A stretch of 64,000 nt of DNA from assembly GCA_964592645.1 (NCBI GenBank), contig CAZQFV010000022.1, forward strand, positions 6,309-70,308, in the 5' to 3' direction. The position numbers were made by a program, and so were the translations under genes. Source of the stretch: CAZQFV01 sp964592645 (GTDB taxonomy: Bacteria; Chloroflexota; Chloroflexia; DTKN01). Below, piece by piece: positions 8,144-17,061 of the stretch. The first letter of the stretch is position 1. Each line of letters begins with the position of its first letter. The notes beneath the pieces are model-generated. The model was not told where the DNA came from and ran no database searches. It saw only the letters and a list, made by a program, of their open reading frames with translations.

Positions 8144-10507
8144 GTGGCCAGACGGCGAACCGTCCGCAGAAAATCCAGCTCTTCCAGACGCCGGAGCTCC
8201 TCGGACTATTATCCGCGCACCCGGCGCACGCGCCGGCGCACCTCCCGCCGGGCGCAGCCGCTGCGCTTCAACCTGAGCGACCGCCAGCGGCGCGAGATCC
8301 TGGGGCTGGTCCTGCTCGTCCTGGCCGCGGTGACCCTGCTTAGCTTCTTCTCCCGGACCCGGGGCGCGGGGGTCGGTTTCCAGTGGTGGGCCGCCGTGCG
8401 CGAGCTGTTCGGCGTCGGCGGCTTCCTGCTGCCGGCCGTGCTGGGCATCTTTGGCGTGTTGATCCTGTGGGGCGAGCTGGAGAACCGCTCGCGCCTCGAC
8501 TGGAACGATATCCTCGGCGGCATCATGCTCTTCCTGGCCGTTTTGGCCATGCTGGGCATCCTCTGGGGGCAGAACGGCGGCGGGCTGCTGGGGGAGGCCA
8601 TCGCCAGCGCCCTGGCCGGCGCCGTCGGCAAGGCGGCGGCTTTTGTCCTTTTTCTGGTTGTGGCCCTGATCGGGGCGATGTTCGCCTTTGACATCTCGGT
8701 GCGCCAGGTCATTGCCCTGTGCATCGCCCTGGGACTGGCGGTGAGCCATCTCGTGGAGAACGCCACGCGGCGGCGCTCCCTGGTCATCCGCCGGCCGGCG
8801 TTGGAAGCGGCTCCTCGCCGGCGGCTGGGCGGCCCGGCCGTCGAGGGGGAGATCGTCCCGGCCGCCGCGGAACGGGAGGAGGCGGCGGGCTGGGAGGCGG
8901 AAGAAGGGGCCGAGGAAGAAGAGGAGGAAGAGGAAGAAGCCCCCCCCCTGCCGCGCATCATCGGGCATACCGAGCAGCGCGCGGCCGGGTCCCTGACGAT
9001 GGTCGCTCCGCCTTCCGGCGAATGGCGGATGCCGCCCCTGGACCTGCTGGAGACCTCCGGGGAGGCCGAGATCAGCCAGGCCGAGATCCGCCGCCAGGCC
9101 CGCGTCATCGAGGAGACACTCTCCTCTTTCAACGTCCAGGCCCGCGTGGTCGAGGTCAACTGCGGGCCCACCGTGACCCAGTTCGCCCTGCAGCCGGGGG
9201 TGGGGGTCAAGGTGGCCAAGATCACCGCCCTCTCCAGCGACCTGGCCCTGGCGCTCTCGGCCTCCAGCATTCGCATCGAGGCCCCGGTCCCGGGCCGGCC
9301 GGTCATCGGCATCGAGATCCCCAATACGGCCATCTCCCTGGTGTCCCTGCGCGAGATCCTGGAGACGCCGACCTTCCAGGAGCACAAGGGGGCGCTGCGG
9401 GTGGCCCTGGGCCGGGACGTCTCCGGCCAGGCCATCGTCGACGACCTGACCAAGATGCCGCACTTTCTCATCGCCGGCACCACTGGCTCGGGCAAGAGCG
9501 TCTGCATCAACGCCCTGATCGTCTCCTTCCTCTACCAGCATACGCCGGACAGCCTGCGGTTCATCATGATCGACCCCAAGCGGGTGGAATTAAGCATCTT
9601 CCAGGACATCCCGCACCTGGCCTTCCCGGTGGTGACCGAGATCAACGGCCGCAAGGCTGGCCACACGGGCGGCGAGGTGGTGGATGCGCTCAAGGCCCTC
9701 TATTGGACGACCCAGGAGATGGAGCGGCGCTACCGCGTCTTTGCCCGCGAGGGCTTTCGCAACATTGCCGGCTACAACAAGGCGGCCCGCGCCGAGCGCA
9801 ACCCCAACCTCCCGCCGATGCCCTACATCGTCTTTGTCATCGACGAGCTGGCCGACCTGATGATGGTCGCCCCCGACGAGGCCGAGACGATGATCTGCCG
9901 CCTGGCGCAGTTGGCCCGGGCGACGGGCATCCACCTGGTCCTGGCCACGCAGCGCCCCTCGGTGGATGTCGTCACCGGCCTGATCAAGGCCAACTTCCCC
10001 TCGCGCATCTCCTTCGCCGTCTCTTCCTCGGTGGACAGCCGCGTGGTGCTGGACATGATCGGCGCCGAGCAGCTCCTGGGCCGCGGCGATGCCCTGTACA
10101 TGGCCCCGGACTCGGCCAAGCCGATCCGCATCCAGGGCTCCTTTGTCTCCGACGAGGAGATCGAGCGCGTCGTCAACTTCTGGCGGGAGCAGCGGCCGGC
10201 GGAGATGGCGCCCCTGGCGCCGGTGCAACTGTCGATGCCGCTGACCTGGCACGAGGAGGGAGAGGAGGGCAGCGAGCCGGAGGACGATCTGCTCCCCGAG
10301 GCCATCGCGCTGGTGCGGAGGCACAACCGGGCCTCGGCGGCGCTGCTGCAGCGGCGCCTGCGCGTCTCCTACAACCGCGCCGCCCGCCTGATCGACCTGC
10401 TGGAGCAAAAGGGCGTGGTCGGGCCGGAGGAGCAGGGCCGCTCGCGCGAGGTGCTGCTGGCGCCGGAGGGGGAAGACGCGGGGGATGAGGAGTATGGGGA
10501 AGAGTGA
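8144..10507 (+). CDS. ftsK: DNA translocase FtsK/SpoIIIE
   Basis: Membrane-anchored DNA pump that clears chromosome DNA from the division septum and activates dimer resolution. The 787 residues start with a basic Arg/Ser stretch (1-45), then about four membrane helices (48-205), an acidic linker with a run of Glu near 255-265, and the motor domain. Walker A GTTGSGKS is near residue 445 and Walker B YIVFVIDELADLMM near 563. A winged-helix gamma domain (EAIALVRRHNRAS) follows near 720-775. The GTG start has an AACGAAG upstream and is five bases after the RNase J stop. The motor and gamma domains look intact. Confidence 0.95.
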   Translation: MARRRTVRRKSSSSRRRSSSDYYPRTRRTRRRTSRRAQPLRFNLSDRQRREILGLVLLVLAAVTLLSFFSRTRGAGVGFQWWAAVRELFGVGGFLLPAVLGIFGVLILWGELENRSRLDWNDILGGIMLFLAVLAMLGILWGQNGGGLLGEAIASALAGAVGKAAAFVLFLVVALIGAMFAFDISVRQVIALCIALGLAVSHLVENATRRRSLVIRRPALEAAPRRRLGGPAVEGEIVPAAAEREEAAGWEAEEGAEEEEEEEEEAPPLPRIIGHTEQRAAGSLTMVAPPSGEWRMPPLDLLETSGEAEISQAEIRRQARVIEETLSSFNVQARVVEVNCGPTVTQFALQPGVGVKVAKITALSSDLALALSASSIRIEAPVPGRPVIGIEIPNTAISLVSLREILETPTFQEHKGALRVALGRDVSGQAIVDDLTKMPHFLIAGTTGSGKSVCINALIVSFLYQHTPDSLRFIMIDPKRVELSIFQDIPHLAFPVVTEINGRKAGHTGGEVVDALKALYWTTQEMERRYRVFAREGFRNIAGYNKAARAERNPNLPPMPYIVFVIDELADLMMVAPDEAETMICRLAQLARATGIHLVLATQRPSVDVVTGLIKANFPSRISFAVSSSVDSRVVLDMIGAEQLLGRGDALYMAPDSAKPIRIQGSFVSDEEIERVVNFWREQRPAEMAPLAPVQLSMPLTWHEEGEEGSEPEDDLLPEAIALVRRHNRASAALLQRRLRVSYNRAARLIDLLEQKGVVGPEEQGRSREVLLAPEGEDAGDEEYGEE

Positions 10508-10618
10508 CGGGTTTTCGACCGGGTGCGCTACCGCCGGGACGACGGCCGGGACAAGCCGCGCATGGTGGCCGAGCTGCTGGAGCAGGGCGCGGCCCGGCCG
10601 GCCATCGTCTTTCCAATT
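10506..10618 (+). pseudogene. RecQ-like helicase fragment, frameshifted
   Basis: Starting inside the ftsK stop codon, the reading VTGF followed after a one-base frame change by DRVRYRRDDGRDK and PRMVAELLEQGAARPAIVF resembles the region around the TGFDRPN motif and the helicase motif IV start (AIVF/GIVY) of RecQ-type helicases. Only about 40 codons are recognisable; nothing of the ATPase core is left. The assignment is tentative and based on motif memory. The stretch 10619-10780 beyond it holds no recognisable gene. Confidence 0.4.
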
Positions 10619-10763
10619 GTGAGCCGATCGCTGGGCTCCTTCCTCGCGGCGGCGCTCCCTCTCTCCTCGTCCCCGCCTCTCCCCCTCCTCCACTACACCC
10701 GCGCCCTCTTCCAACTCCCCGTCCGAAAGCGCAGCCACATGGACAGCCCGCGGGTGAACAGGT

Positions 10764-11306
10764 CTACGGCGCCGCCGCCCCAGGCGCCGGCCAGTCCCCG
10801 GCCCCGCACAGGGCGGCATTGACCACGAACATCAACGTCGAGAGGAGAAAGGTGGTGGAGACGATCTCCAGGTAGTGGGCTCCCGGCGGCGCCGTGTCCG
10901 GCCCGGCGCCGAGGACGGCGATGGCCGGCCCGGCCAGGACCAGCCCCGGCACGGTAGACAGCAGGCCGATGGTCGCGCCCAGGACGATCGACTGGTGTAC
11001 GGCCCGCCGGGTCTGGGGGCCGTCTTGGGCTCCCACGGCGCGGGCCACCAGCGCGGTGGTCCCCACGGCGACCGCGCTGAAGAGAGCGGCCGCCATCTAC
11101 ACCCATTGGTTGGCCGGCCCCACCGCCGCCAGGGACTCCTGCCCCAGGTGGCCGATCAGGAAGGTGTCGACAATGCCCACCAGCAGGTTCAGCAACTGCT
11201 CGCCGACGGCCGGCAGGGCCGGCCTCAGAACCTCGCGCTGCAGGGGGTCGTGCAACCACGAGCGGGTGCCAGGGGTTCGTGGCGTCGATCTATCGCGTGG
11301 GTTCAT
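10764..11306 (-). pseudogene. MATE-family efflux transporter, N-terminal remnant with nonsense codon
   Basis: Minus-strand reading from 11306 gives a MATE N-terminus: VGEQLLNLLVGIVDTFLIGHLG, then LAAVGPANQWV, an in-frame TAG at 11097-11099, and MAAALFSAVAVGTTALVARAVG onward. Intact relatives have a Trp at the stop position, so a TGG to TAG change is likely. The similarity stops after NAALCGAGD, about a third of the way through a normal ~450-residue transporter, and no later helices are found. The start overlaps the 3' end of the upstream gene by 17 bases. Confidence 0.75.
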
Positions 11307-11817
11307 GCCACAGCAGATGCTTGTTCAGCATCAGGAACTGCTCGGCGAACGACGGCTGGGCCAGGTACAGGACCATGCTGCCTTCGCCCAGGAGTCCCTG
11401 GGGGCTGTAGTGCCTGATCTGCGCGGCACGAGCCACCCGCCGGTAGGGAGCCCGCAGGTTGCGGGGCAGGATCCCCGGCAGGAGCAGGAAGGCGACCATG
11501 CCGCCGGCGATGGCCAGGGCGGCCAGGATGGCCAGCATGGTGCCCCAGGGACGAGCGCCGCCGCTGAGCATGGCGGCCGCACCCAGCACCAGGGCCAGCG
11601 GCAGGCCGACCCAGCAGCCTGCCCGCCGGCGCTGATCGACGGCGTTGTAGGCCCGGGCGCAGCCGTCGCAGAGGGGGACATACAGGCTGTACGGGAGACG
11701 CCGCCAGATGGAGGTGGCGTACACCTTGAACCGCGCTTTGCCGGCCGGGGCCCCACAGGCGCAGCAGAGGGGCGGCATCCTGTACTCATTTGCGATCTGT
11801 AGCTTGATCGCCTCCAT
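11290..11817 (-). CDS. Zinc-ribbon membrane protein, function unknown
   Basis: Not recognised. The 175 residues contain two Cys-x2-Cys knuckles near the N-terminus (CCACGAPAG and CDGCARAYN, about residues 18-21 and 50-53), probably one zinc ribbon. Two adjacent membrane helices follow (about 70-92 and 97-118), then a cytoplasmic or external C-terminal half with no known motif. The gene starts six bases after the ybaK stop and is probably translated from the ybaK transcript. Confidence 0.7.
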   Translation of the reverse strand: MEAIKLQIANEYRMPPLCCACGAPAGKARFKVYATSIWRRLPYSLYVPLCDGCARAYNAVDQRRRAGCWVGLPLALVLGAAAMLSGGARPWGTMLAILAALAIAGGMVAFLLLPGILPRNLRAPYRRVARAAQIRHYSPQGLLGEGSMVLYLAQPSFAEQFLMLNKHLLWHEPTR

Positions 11818-11823
11818 GGGGCC

Positions 11824-12297
11824 CTACCTTGTGGCCTCTACCACCCGGGCGGAGGTGACGGCCAGCAGATCGGCGGTCCGCAGACGCAGGTTGGTCCCAC
11901 GCCGGCCGGCGCTCACCAACAGCTCCTCGTGATCCAGCGCGCGGCGGTCGATATAGATGGGGAACCCGCGGTCGAGCAGCGCCAGCGGCGAGATCCCGCC
12001 GACCTGCAGCCCGGTGAGCGTTTCCGCCTCCTTCTGCGTGGCCATGCGCAGCTTCTTGAACTCTAGCGCCTGGGCCAGGCGCAGCAGGTCCAGCTCGCGG
12101 TCCCCTGGGACGAGGACCAGGAGGGGCCGGCCATCCGGCGGCATGACGACCAGGGTCTTGAAGATCTGCGCCAGCGGGAATCCCAAGACCTCGGCCACGC
12201 CCTGGGCGGAGTGTACGTCGGGCGAGAAATCGTAGGCCTGGTAGGGGATGCCGCGCCGCTCCAGGAAGCGCATGGCGTTGTTCTTTTCGCTTGGCAT
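11824..12297 (-). CDS. ybaK: Cys-tRNA(Pro)/aminoacyl-tRNA deacylase, YbaK/EbsC family
   Basis: Trans-editing enzyme that hydrolyses mischarged tRNAs, classically Cys-tRNA(Pro). The 157-residue length matches the family. Recognisable segments are HSAQGVAEVLG, the conserved lysine in QIFKTLVV, LVLVPGDRELDL, and VGGISPLAL followed by DRRALDHEELLVSAGRRG. The ATG at 12297 has GGAGG about seven bases upstream. A promoter is visible 39 bases further on. It is first of two minus-strand genes, with the zinc-ribbon gene six bases downstream. Confidence 0.92.
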   Translation of the reverse strand: MPSEKNNAMRFLERRGIPYQAYDFSPDVHSAQGVAEVLGFPLAQIFKTLVVMPPDGRPLLVLVPGDRELDLLRLAQALEFKKLRMATQKEAETLTGLQVGGISPLALLDRGFPIYIDRRALDHEELLVSAGRRGTNLRLRTADLLAVTSARVVEATR

Positions 12298-12335
12298 CGG
12301 TAACCTCCGGGCCGGGCTGTTTCCCGGTCGGCGAT

Positions 12336-12364
12336 ATTGTACTATACGCCCGGCTGCCGCGCAA
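12336..12364 (-). promoter_or_regulatory. Candidate ybaK promoter
   Basis: Minus-strand -35 TTGCGC (12359-12364), 17-bp spacer, -10 TACAAT (12336-12341). The -35 is only half consensus. The rest of the 303-base divergent gap with the transglycosylase gene (12365-12530) shows nothing I can name apart from a T-run at 12484-12491. Confidence 0.5.
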
Positions 12365-12532
12365 CTGCGGCCGCCCAGGGCTTTGAACCTCCGAGGTCTC
12401 CGCGACACCGTTGGCCTCGTCACTCCGCCGTAATGCTGCGTCCAGGCCCGGCCCAAGCGCCGGTCTGATAGACTTCGGGGGTTTGTTTTTTCGTTGGCTT
12501 GGCGGTCGCCCGGCAGGGCCTCCCGCCGGTTG

Positions 12533-12561
12533 TTGACAGCTCCCCCGCGGGATGGTATGAT
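12533..12561 (+). promoter_or_regulatory. Promoter of the lytic transglycosylase gene
   Basis: -35 TTGACA (12533-12538), 17-bp spacer, -10 TATGAT (12556-12561), 39 bases before the ATG. Only one base in the -10 differs from consensus. Confidence 0.8.
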
Positions 12562-12600
12562 ACCGCGCAGCGGCCCCCGAACCCGGCCTGGAGAGACCCG

Positions 12601-14997
12601 ATGGCAGCCCAGTCGTTTGCTGCGCGCCTCGCGCTCCTCGGTTGCGCCTTCCTGTTGGCCTCGTGCGCCCTGCTGCCCACGGCGGCGGCGACGCCCGGGC
12701 CCACTGCGCTGCCCACGCCTGCCCCCTCCCTTACGCCGACACCCCGGCCTTCCCCGCCGCCCACGGCGACGGCGACGCCGGAGCCGACGACCACCCCGTT
12801 CCCACCCGGAGATCGCTCCCTGTTGGACCAGGCTACAGCGGCCCTGGCCGACGGCGACCTGGCGGGGGCGGCCGGCCTCTTCTTGCTGGTCCGCGCCACG
12901 CAGCCGGACAGCGCCCTCGCCGACGAAGCCCTCCTGGGCCTGGCCCGGACCTATGTGGAGATGGGCCGGCCCCTCTCGACCACGGCGCTGCTCGGCCCGG
13001 TCCTGGATACCCTGCCGGACGAGGCCCGCCATCGCGCCTTTTTTTGGATGGGCGAGGCCTGGAACGCCGCCGGCGACTGCCCCCAGGCCGAGGCCTTCTT
13101 CCAGTCCTATATCGCCGGGGGCACGACGATCGCCGACCTGCTCGCCGAGCGCCTGGCCTGGTGCTATCGCGCCCAGGGCGATCGCGCCCGCGCCGCCGCG
13201 GCCTTCACCCAGGCGGCCGGCCCGCAGCGCTCCGCTTCCGACCAGGTGACGATGCTGGAGGAGGCGGCCGCCGACCTGCGCGCCGTGGGCGAGTACGATA
13301 CCGCCCTGGCGCGCTACCAGGGCATCCTGACCATCGCCGAGAAGCGCTGGTACCGGGCGACGATCCTGTTCAAGATGGGCGAGACGGCCCAGGAGGCCGG
13401 CCGGACGGAAGAGGCCCAGGCCCGCTGGCAGGAAGCCCTCTCCTCTTACCCCGATACCGAGGCCGCCTCCTGGGCCGCCGACGCCCTGCTGCAGGCCGCG
13501 GTCTCCGTCGACCCCTACCAGGTGGCCCAGGCCTACGCCGCGGCCGGCCGGCCGGCCGCCGCCCTGCCCTATTTCGACACCGCCCTGTCTGCGATCACCC
13601 CCACCGCCGCGATGCGCTATGCCGCCGCCGCGGCCCACGCCGCGGCCGGCGACCTGGAGGGCGCCCTGATCCAGCTAGGCGTCCTGGCTCTGGCAAACCC
13701 CTCCGACCCTTCCCCCTTGCTGGAGGAGGGCCGCTACCTGGGCGAGTACGGGGCCGTCTCCCGCGCCCTGGAGGTCTATCGCCTGGTGGTCGCGCGCTTT
13801 CCCCGGGACGATGCGGCCGGCGAGGCCCGCTGGCGGGCCGGCCGGCTGTTGGAGAACCAGGGCCATGCTGAGGAGGCGATCGCCGAGTACACCGCTCTGC
13901 TGCGAGATTTCCCCGGCCACGAAAGGGCGAGCACGGCCCGCTACCGCGCCGGCATGTTGCGCTATCGCCAGGGAGCGTATGCCGCGGCCGCCGCCCTCTG
14001 GGAAGGCGACGACGCCCCCCGTATCGCCCTGTGGCGCGGGCTGGCCCTCTCCCGTGCCGGCCGGGAGGAGGCCGCACGAGCGGCCTGGACCGTCGCCGCG
14101 GCCGGTTCGGGCTACTATGCCGACCGGGCCCGCGAGCTGCTTTCCCCGGACGGCGGGTTCGGCACCTGGCGCGGCTCGCCCACCTGGCCGGCCGACGAAG
14201 CCCGTGCCGAGGCCGAGGTCTGGCTGACGCAGCGCCTGGGACAGGCGGTCGCCCCCGACCTGCCGGCCGCCGTCCGCCAGGACCCACTCCTCCAACGCGG
14301 AGAGGAGCTCCTCTCTCTGGGCCGGCCTGGGGAAGCTCGCCACCCTTTCTCCCTGCTGGCCGACCGCTACCGCTACGACGGCCCGGCCCTCTACGCCCTT
14401 TCCCTCTACTTTCGCGACCGGGCCTTGCACTACCCTTCCATCCTCTGCGCCGAGCGCCTCCTCCGGGCCGCCAAGGCGCAGGAATCCGAGGCCCCCGTCT
14501 TTCTCCTGTATCTGCTCTACCCCATGCCCTATGCCCACCTGATCGTCCCCGCGGCCCTGGAGGAGGGTATCGATCCGTTCATCTTCTTCTCCTTGGTGCG
14601 CCAGGAGAGCCGCTTCGACCGCTACGCCACCTCCTGGGCCGCGGCCCGCGGCCTGACCCAGGTTATCCCCTCCACCGGGGAGGGCATCGCCGCGGCGCTG
14701 GGGTTCAGCCCCTTCCGCCTGGAGGACCTCTACCGGCCCGTCGTCAGCGTGCGCTTCGGCACCTGGTACCTGGGCCGGCAGGTGGCGGCCTTCGACGGCC
14801 AGACCCTGGTGGCCCTGGCCGCCTACAACGGGGGGCCGGGGAACGCCCAGCGCTGGGCCAACCGCACGATCCCCGTCGCCGACCTGGACCTGTTCGTCGA
14901 GGCCATCGACTACGAGGAGACGCGCGACTATATCGAGCGCATCTATACCTCGTACTGGGTCTATCGGCGGCTGTATGGGGCCGTCTCCGACCGGTGA
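12601..14997 (+). CDS. Lipoprotein lytic murein transglycosylase with TPR repeats (Slt-like)
   Basis: Cleaves peptidoglycan glycan strands with anhydro-ring formation during wall turnover. The 798 residues begin with a lipoprotein signal (lipobox L19-A-S-C22), then a Thr/Pro spacer to about 65, then a long alpha-helical TPR superhelix (about 75-640). The C-terminal SLT domain carries FSLVRQESRFD with catalytic Glu near 667, ARGLTQVIPSTG, and the AAYNGGPGNAQRW motif. Architecture and size fit Slt70 relatives, with an anchored rather than soluble N-terminus. The ATG at 12601 was preferred over upstream in-frame codons because it starts the signal peptide and lies downstream of the promoter. Confidence 0.93.
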   Translation: MAAQSFAARLALLGCAFLLASCALLPTAAATPGPTALPTPAPSLTPTPRPSPPPTATATPEPTTTPFPPGDRSLLDQATAALADGDLAGAAGLFLLVRATQPDSALADEALLGLARTYVEMGRPLSTTALLGPVLDTLPDEARHRAFFWMGEAWNAAGDCPQAEAFFQSYIAGGTTIADLLAERLAWCYRAQGDRARAAAAFTQAAGPQRSASDQVTMLEEAAADLRAVGEYDTALARYQGILTIAEKRWYRATILFKMGETAQEAGRTEEAQARWQEALSSYPDTEAASWAADALLQAAVSVDPYQVAQAYAAAGRPAAALPYFDTALSAITPTAAMRYAAAAAHAAAGDLEGALIQLGVLALANPSDPSPLLEEGRYLGEYGAVSRALEVYRLVVARFPRDDAAGEARWRAGRLLENQGHAEEAIAEYTALLRDFPGHERASTARYRAGMLRYRQGAYAAAAALWEGDDAPRIALWRGLALSRAGREEAARAAWTVAAAGSGYYADRARELLSPDGGFGTWRGSPTWPADEARAEAEVWLTQRLGQAVAPDLPAAVRQDPLLQRGEELLSLGRPGEARHPFSLLADRYRYDGPALYALSLYFRDRALHYPSILCAERLLRAAKAQESEAPVFLLYLLYPMPYAHLIVPAALEEGIDPFIFFSLVRQESRFDRYATSWAAARGLTQVIPSTGEGIAAALGFSPFRLEDLYRPVVSVRFGTWYLGRQVAAFDGQTLVALAAYNGGPGNAQRWANRTIPVADLDLFVEAIDYEETRDYIERIYTSYWVYRRLYGAVSDR

Positions 14998-15003
14998 ACG
15001 GAA

Positions 15004-15037
15004 AAGTGGAGAAGCGGGCGAGGCCGCTTCTCCACTT
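15004..15037. terminator. Hairpin between convergent genes
   Basis: Perfect 14-bp inverted repeat (15004-15017 with 15024-15037, 6-base loop) directly after the transglycosylase stop and 39 bases from the tadC stop. It lacks a long U-tract on the plus strand; on the minus strand it is followed by TTTTC. Confidence 0.65.
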
Positions 15038-15075
15038 GCTTGTCGATCGACAGGGTTTCCCCTGGGAACCGCTCC

Positions 15076-15996
15076 CTATCCCCCGGGCACCGAGCCGCCC
15101 ATGAACGATGCCCAGATGATCGGCACGGCCGGCCCCAGGATGACGACAAACATCGAGGGAAAGATCAGGAAGACGAGCGGGAAGAGCATCTTGATGGGGG
15201 CCTGGTGGGCCAGCTCCTCGGCGCGCTGCCGGCGGCGGATGCGCAGCTGATCCGACTGCACGCGCAGGATCTTGGCAATGCTCACGCCTAACTGGTCGGC
15301 CTGGATGACGGCGGCGACGAAGGTGGATAGGTCGGCCACGCCGGTGCGCCCGGTGAGTTCGCGCAGGGCGTCGCGGCGGTTCTTGCCCAGGCGGGTGTCG
15401 GCCAGCACGCGGGCAAACTCGTGGCTGAGCTCGTTGTCCCACTTCTCCACCACGCGCTGCATGGCCAGGTCAAAACCCAGGCCGGCCTCCACGCTGATGG
15501 TCAGCAGGTCGATGGCGTCGGGCAGCGATTTCAGGATTGATTTCTGCCGTGATTGCACCCGCCCGTTGAGCCACTGATTGGGTAGGGCGAGGCCGACCAA
15601 CCCCAGGATGACCGTGTACAGCGGACCGTTCGTCTGTTTCCAAAGGAGCAGGAACCCCAGCACCAACGACACCGCTACGGCCACGACCTGCAGCACCATA
15701 AAGGCGCCGGGCTGCATAGGGCTGCCGGCCATCTCCAGGCGTGTCCGCAGGCGGTCCATCGTCTGCTTGGGCATACGCTTGGCGATCATATTGGAAACGC
15801 TGTTCAGGAACGGTTTGAGCACCCGGTCCTGGAACGGCTTCTGTAGCTCGATCTCCTCCAGGGTGAGCGGGCGCTCGGCGAACTGGGCCAGGCGTTCGGC
15901 GATCTGGTCCTGACTCTGCCCTCCCACCAGGGAAAAGATGACGATGATGATGATGATCAGGACAATCGCGCCCAGAATGATCAACCCAAGCGGCAT
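15076..15996 (-). CDS. tadC: Tad secretion inner-membrane protein TadC (T2SF domain)
   Basis: Platform protein of the Flp/Tad pilus assembly machine, paired with TadB. The 306 residues have an N-terminal helix (5-27), a helix pair near 100-140, the type II secretion F domain (LPDAIDLLTISVEAGLGFDLAMQRV onward) and C-terminal helices near 265-300. The ATG at 15996 lies six bases after GGAGG; the adjacent GTG (15999) is too close. Last gene of the minus-strand tad operon. Confidence 0.92.
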   Translation of the reverse strand: MPLGLIILGAIVLIIIIIVIFSLVGGQSQDQIAERLAQFAERPLTLEEIELQKPFQDRVLKPFLNSVSNMIAKRMPKQTMDRLRTRLEMAGSPMQPGAFMVLQVVAVAVSLVLGFLLLWKQTNGPLYTVILGLVGLALPNQWLNGRVQSRQKSILKSLPDAIDLLTISVEAGLGFDLAMQRVVEKWDNELSHEFARVLADTRLGKNRRDALRELTGRTGVADLSTFVAAVIQADQLGVSIAKILRVQSDQLRIRRRQRAEELAHQAPIKMLFPLVFLIFPSMFVVILGPAVPIIWASFMGGSVPGG

Positions 15997-16020
15997 CACT
16001 CACCTCCACGGGGCAACGGC

Positions 16021-17046
16021 TCACACCTCGATGTTCACGATGCGCTGGATGATCACAAATCCGACCAACATCAGGATGGCCGCGCAGATCGGCATACAGA
16101 TCCACCCCTCCTTGCCCGGCTCGGCGACAAAGGGGGGCAGGCCTATCGTGAACATGGGAGCCATGAAGGATGGCGTAATAAAGGCCAGGACCACGCCCAA
16201 CACGATCGGCAGCGCCGCCACGACATAGCCCGAAATGCGCTGCTGGGCCACCAGCACGCGGATCTCGCCCTTGATGCGCACGCGCTCGCGGATGGTGTGG
16301 CCGATCGTGTCCAGGATCTGCGCCAGGTTGCCGCCGACCTCGTGTTGGATGTTGATGGCCGTGATCATCAGGTCCAGGTCGTCGCTGGGGACGCGGCGGT
16401 AGAGGTTGGCCAGGGCATCCTGCGCCGAGAGCCCCAGGCCGACCTCCTGGACCACGCGGCGGAACTCCTCGGAGACGGGGGGCGGCGCCTCGCGGGAGAC
16501 CATCTCCATCGACTGCAACAAGCTGTAGCCGGAACGCAAAGAGTTGGCCAGCAGGGTGATCGTGTCGCCCAACTGGTTGTTAAAGGCGCGCAGCCGCTTG
16601 CCCTTGGCCTGGCGGACCATGATCGCCGGTACCATGTAGCCGATGACCATGCCGATCAACGTCAGCACGATCCCGGCCGTGGCATCCCACAGCCGGATGA
16701 CTTTGATGACGTAGCCGATGACTCCCCCGACGATGGCGGCGATGATGCGCAGGGCGATGAACTCGGCCACGGTGAACTTCATGTTGGCCTGCGCCAGGTC
16801 GCGTTGGATCTTGCCGGCAAAGCCCTTCCCGGCGATGGCCTTGTCCATCTGTGCGGCCAGGGCCGAGGTGCCTTTGCCCCGTTTCTTCTTGGGGGCTCCC
16901 TCCTCGGCTTTTTCCCCACGGCCGGCAAACCGGTCCAGCCGCTCGGCGACCTCCTCGCGCCCGCCGCTGAGGGCCAGGAACAGGATGATCACGACTACGA
17001 TCAGCACCCCGGCTCCTACGAGCAGAACGACTGGCGACAGCGACAT
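16021..17046 (-). CDS. tadB: Tad secretion inner-membrane protein TadB (T2SF domain)
   Basis: Second platform protein of the Tad machine. The 341 residues have an N-terminal helix (8-27), a Lys-rich cytoplasmic stretch (45-60), two helices around 95-145, the T2SF domain (LGDTITLLANSLRSGYSLLQSMEMV) and HEVGGNLAQILDTIGHTIRERVRIKGEI, then C-terminal helices. AGGAGG sits upstream of the ATG, 15 bases after the cpaF stop. Confidence 0.93.
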   Translation of the reverse strand: MSLSPVVLLVGAGVLIVVVIILFLALSGGREEVAERLDRFAGRGEKAEEGAPKKKRGKGTSALAAQMDKAIAGKGFAGKIQRDLAQANMKFTVAEFIALRIIAAIVGGVIGYVIKVIRLWDATAGIVLTLIGMVIGYMVPAIMVRQAKGKRLRAFNNQLGDTITLLANSLRSGYSLLQSMEMVSREAPPPVSEEFRRVVQEVGLGLSAQDALANLYRRVPSDDLDLMITAINIQHEVGGNLAQILDTIGHTIRERVRIKGEIRVLVAQQRISGYVVAALPIVLGVVLAFITPSFMAPMFTIGLPPFVAEPGKEGWICMPICAAILMLVGFVIIQRIVNIEV

Positions 17047-17061
17047 CCGGACACCTCCTGC

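Noticed and set aside
11097..11099. TAG codons replacing Trp in the MATE and IS4-type remnants, as possible stop-codon recoding
   Set aside because: Many intact genes here end in TAG (mutS2, ybaK, cpaF, hybrid kinase, gyrA), so TAG is a normal stop; both frames are also truncated or deleted elsewhere.
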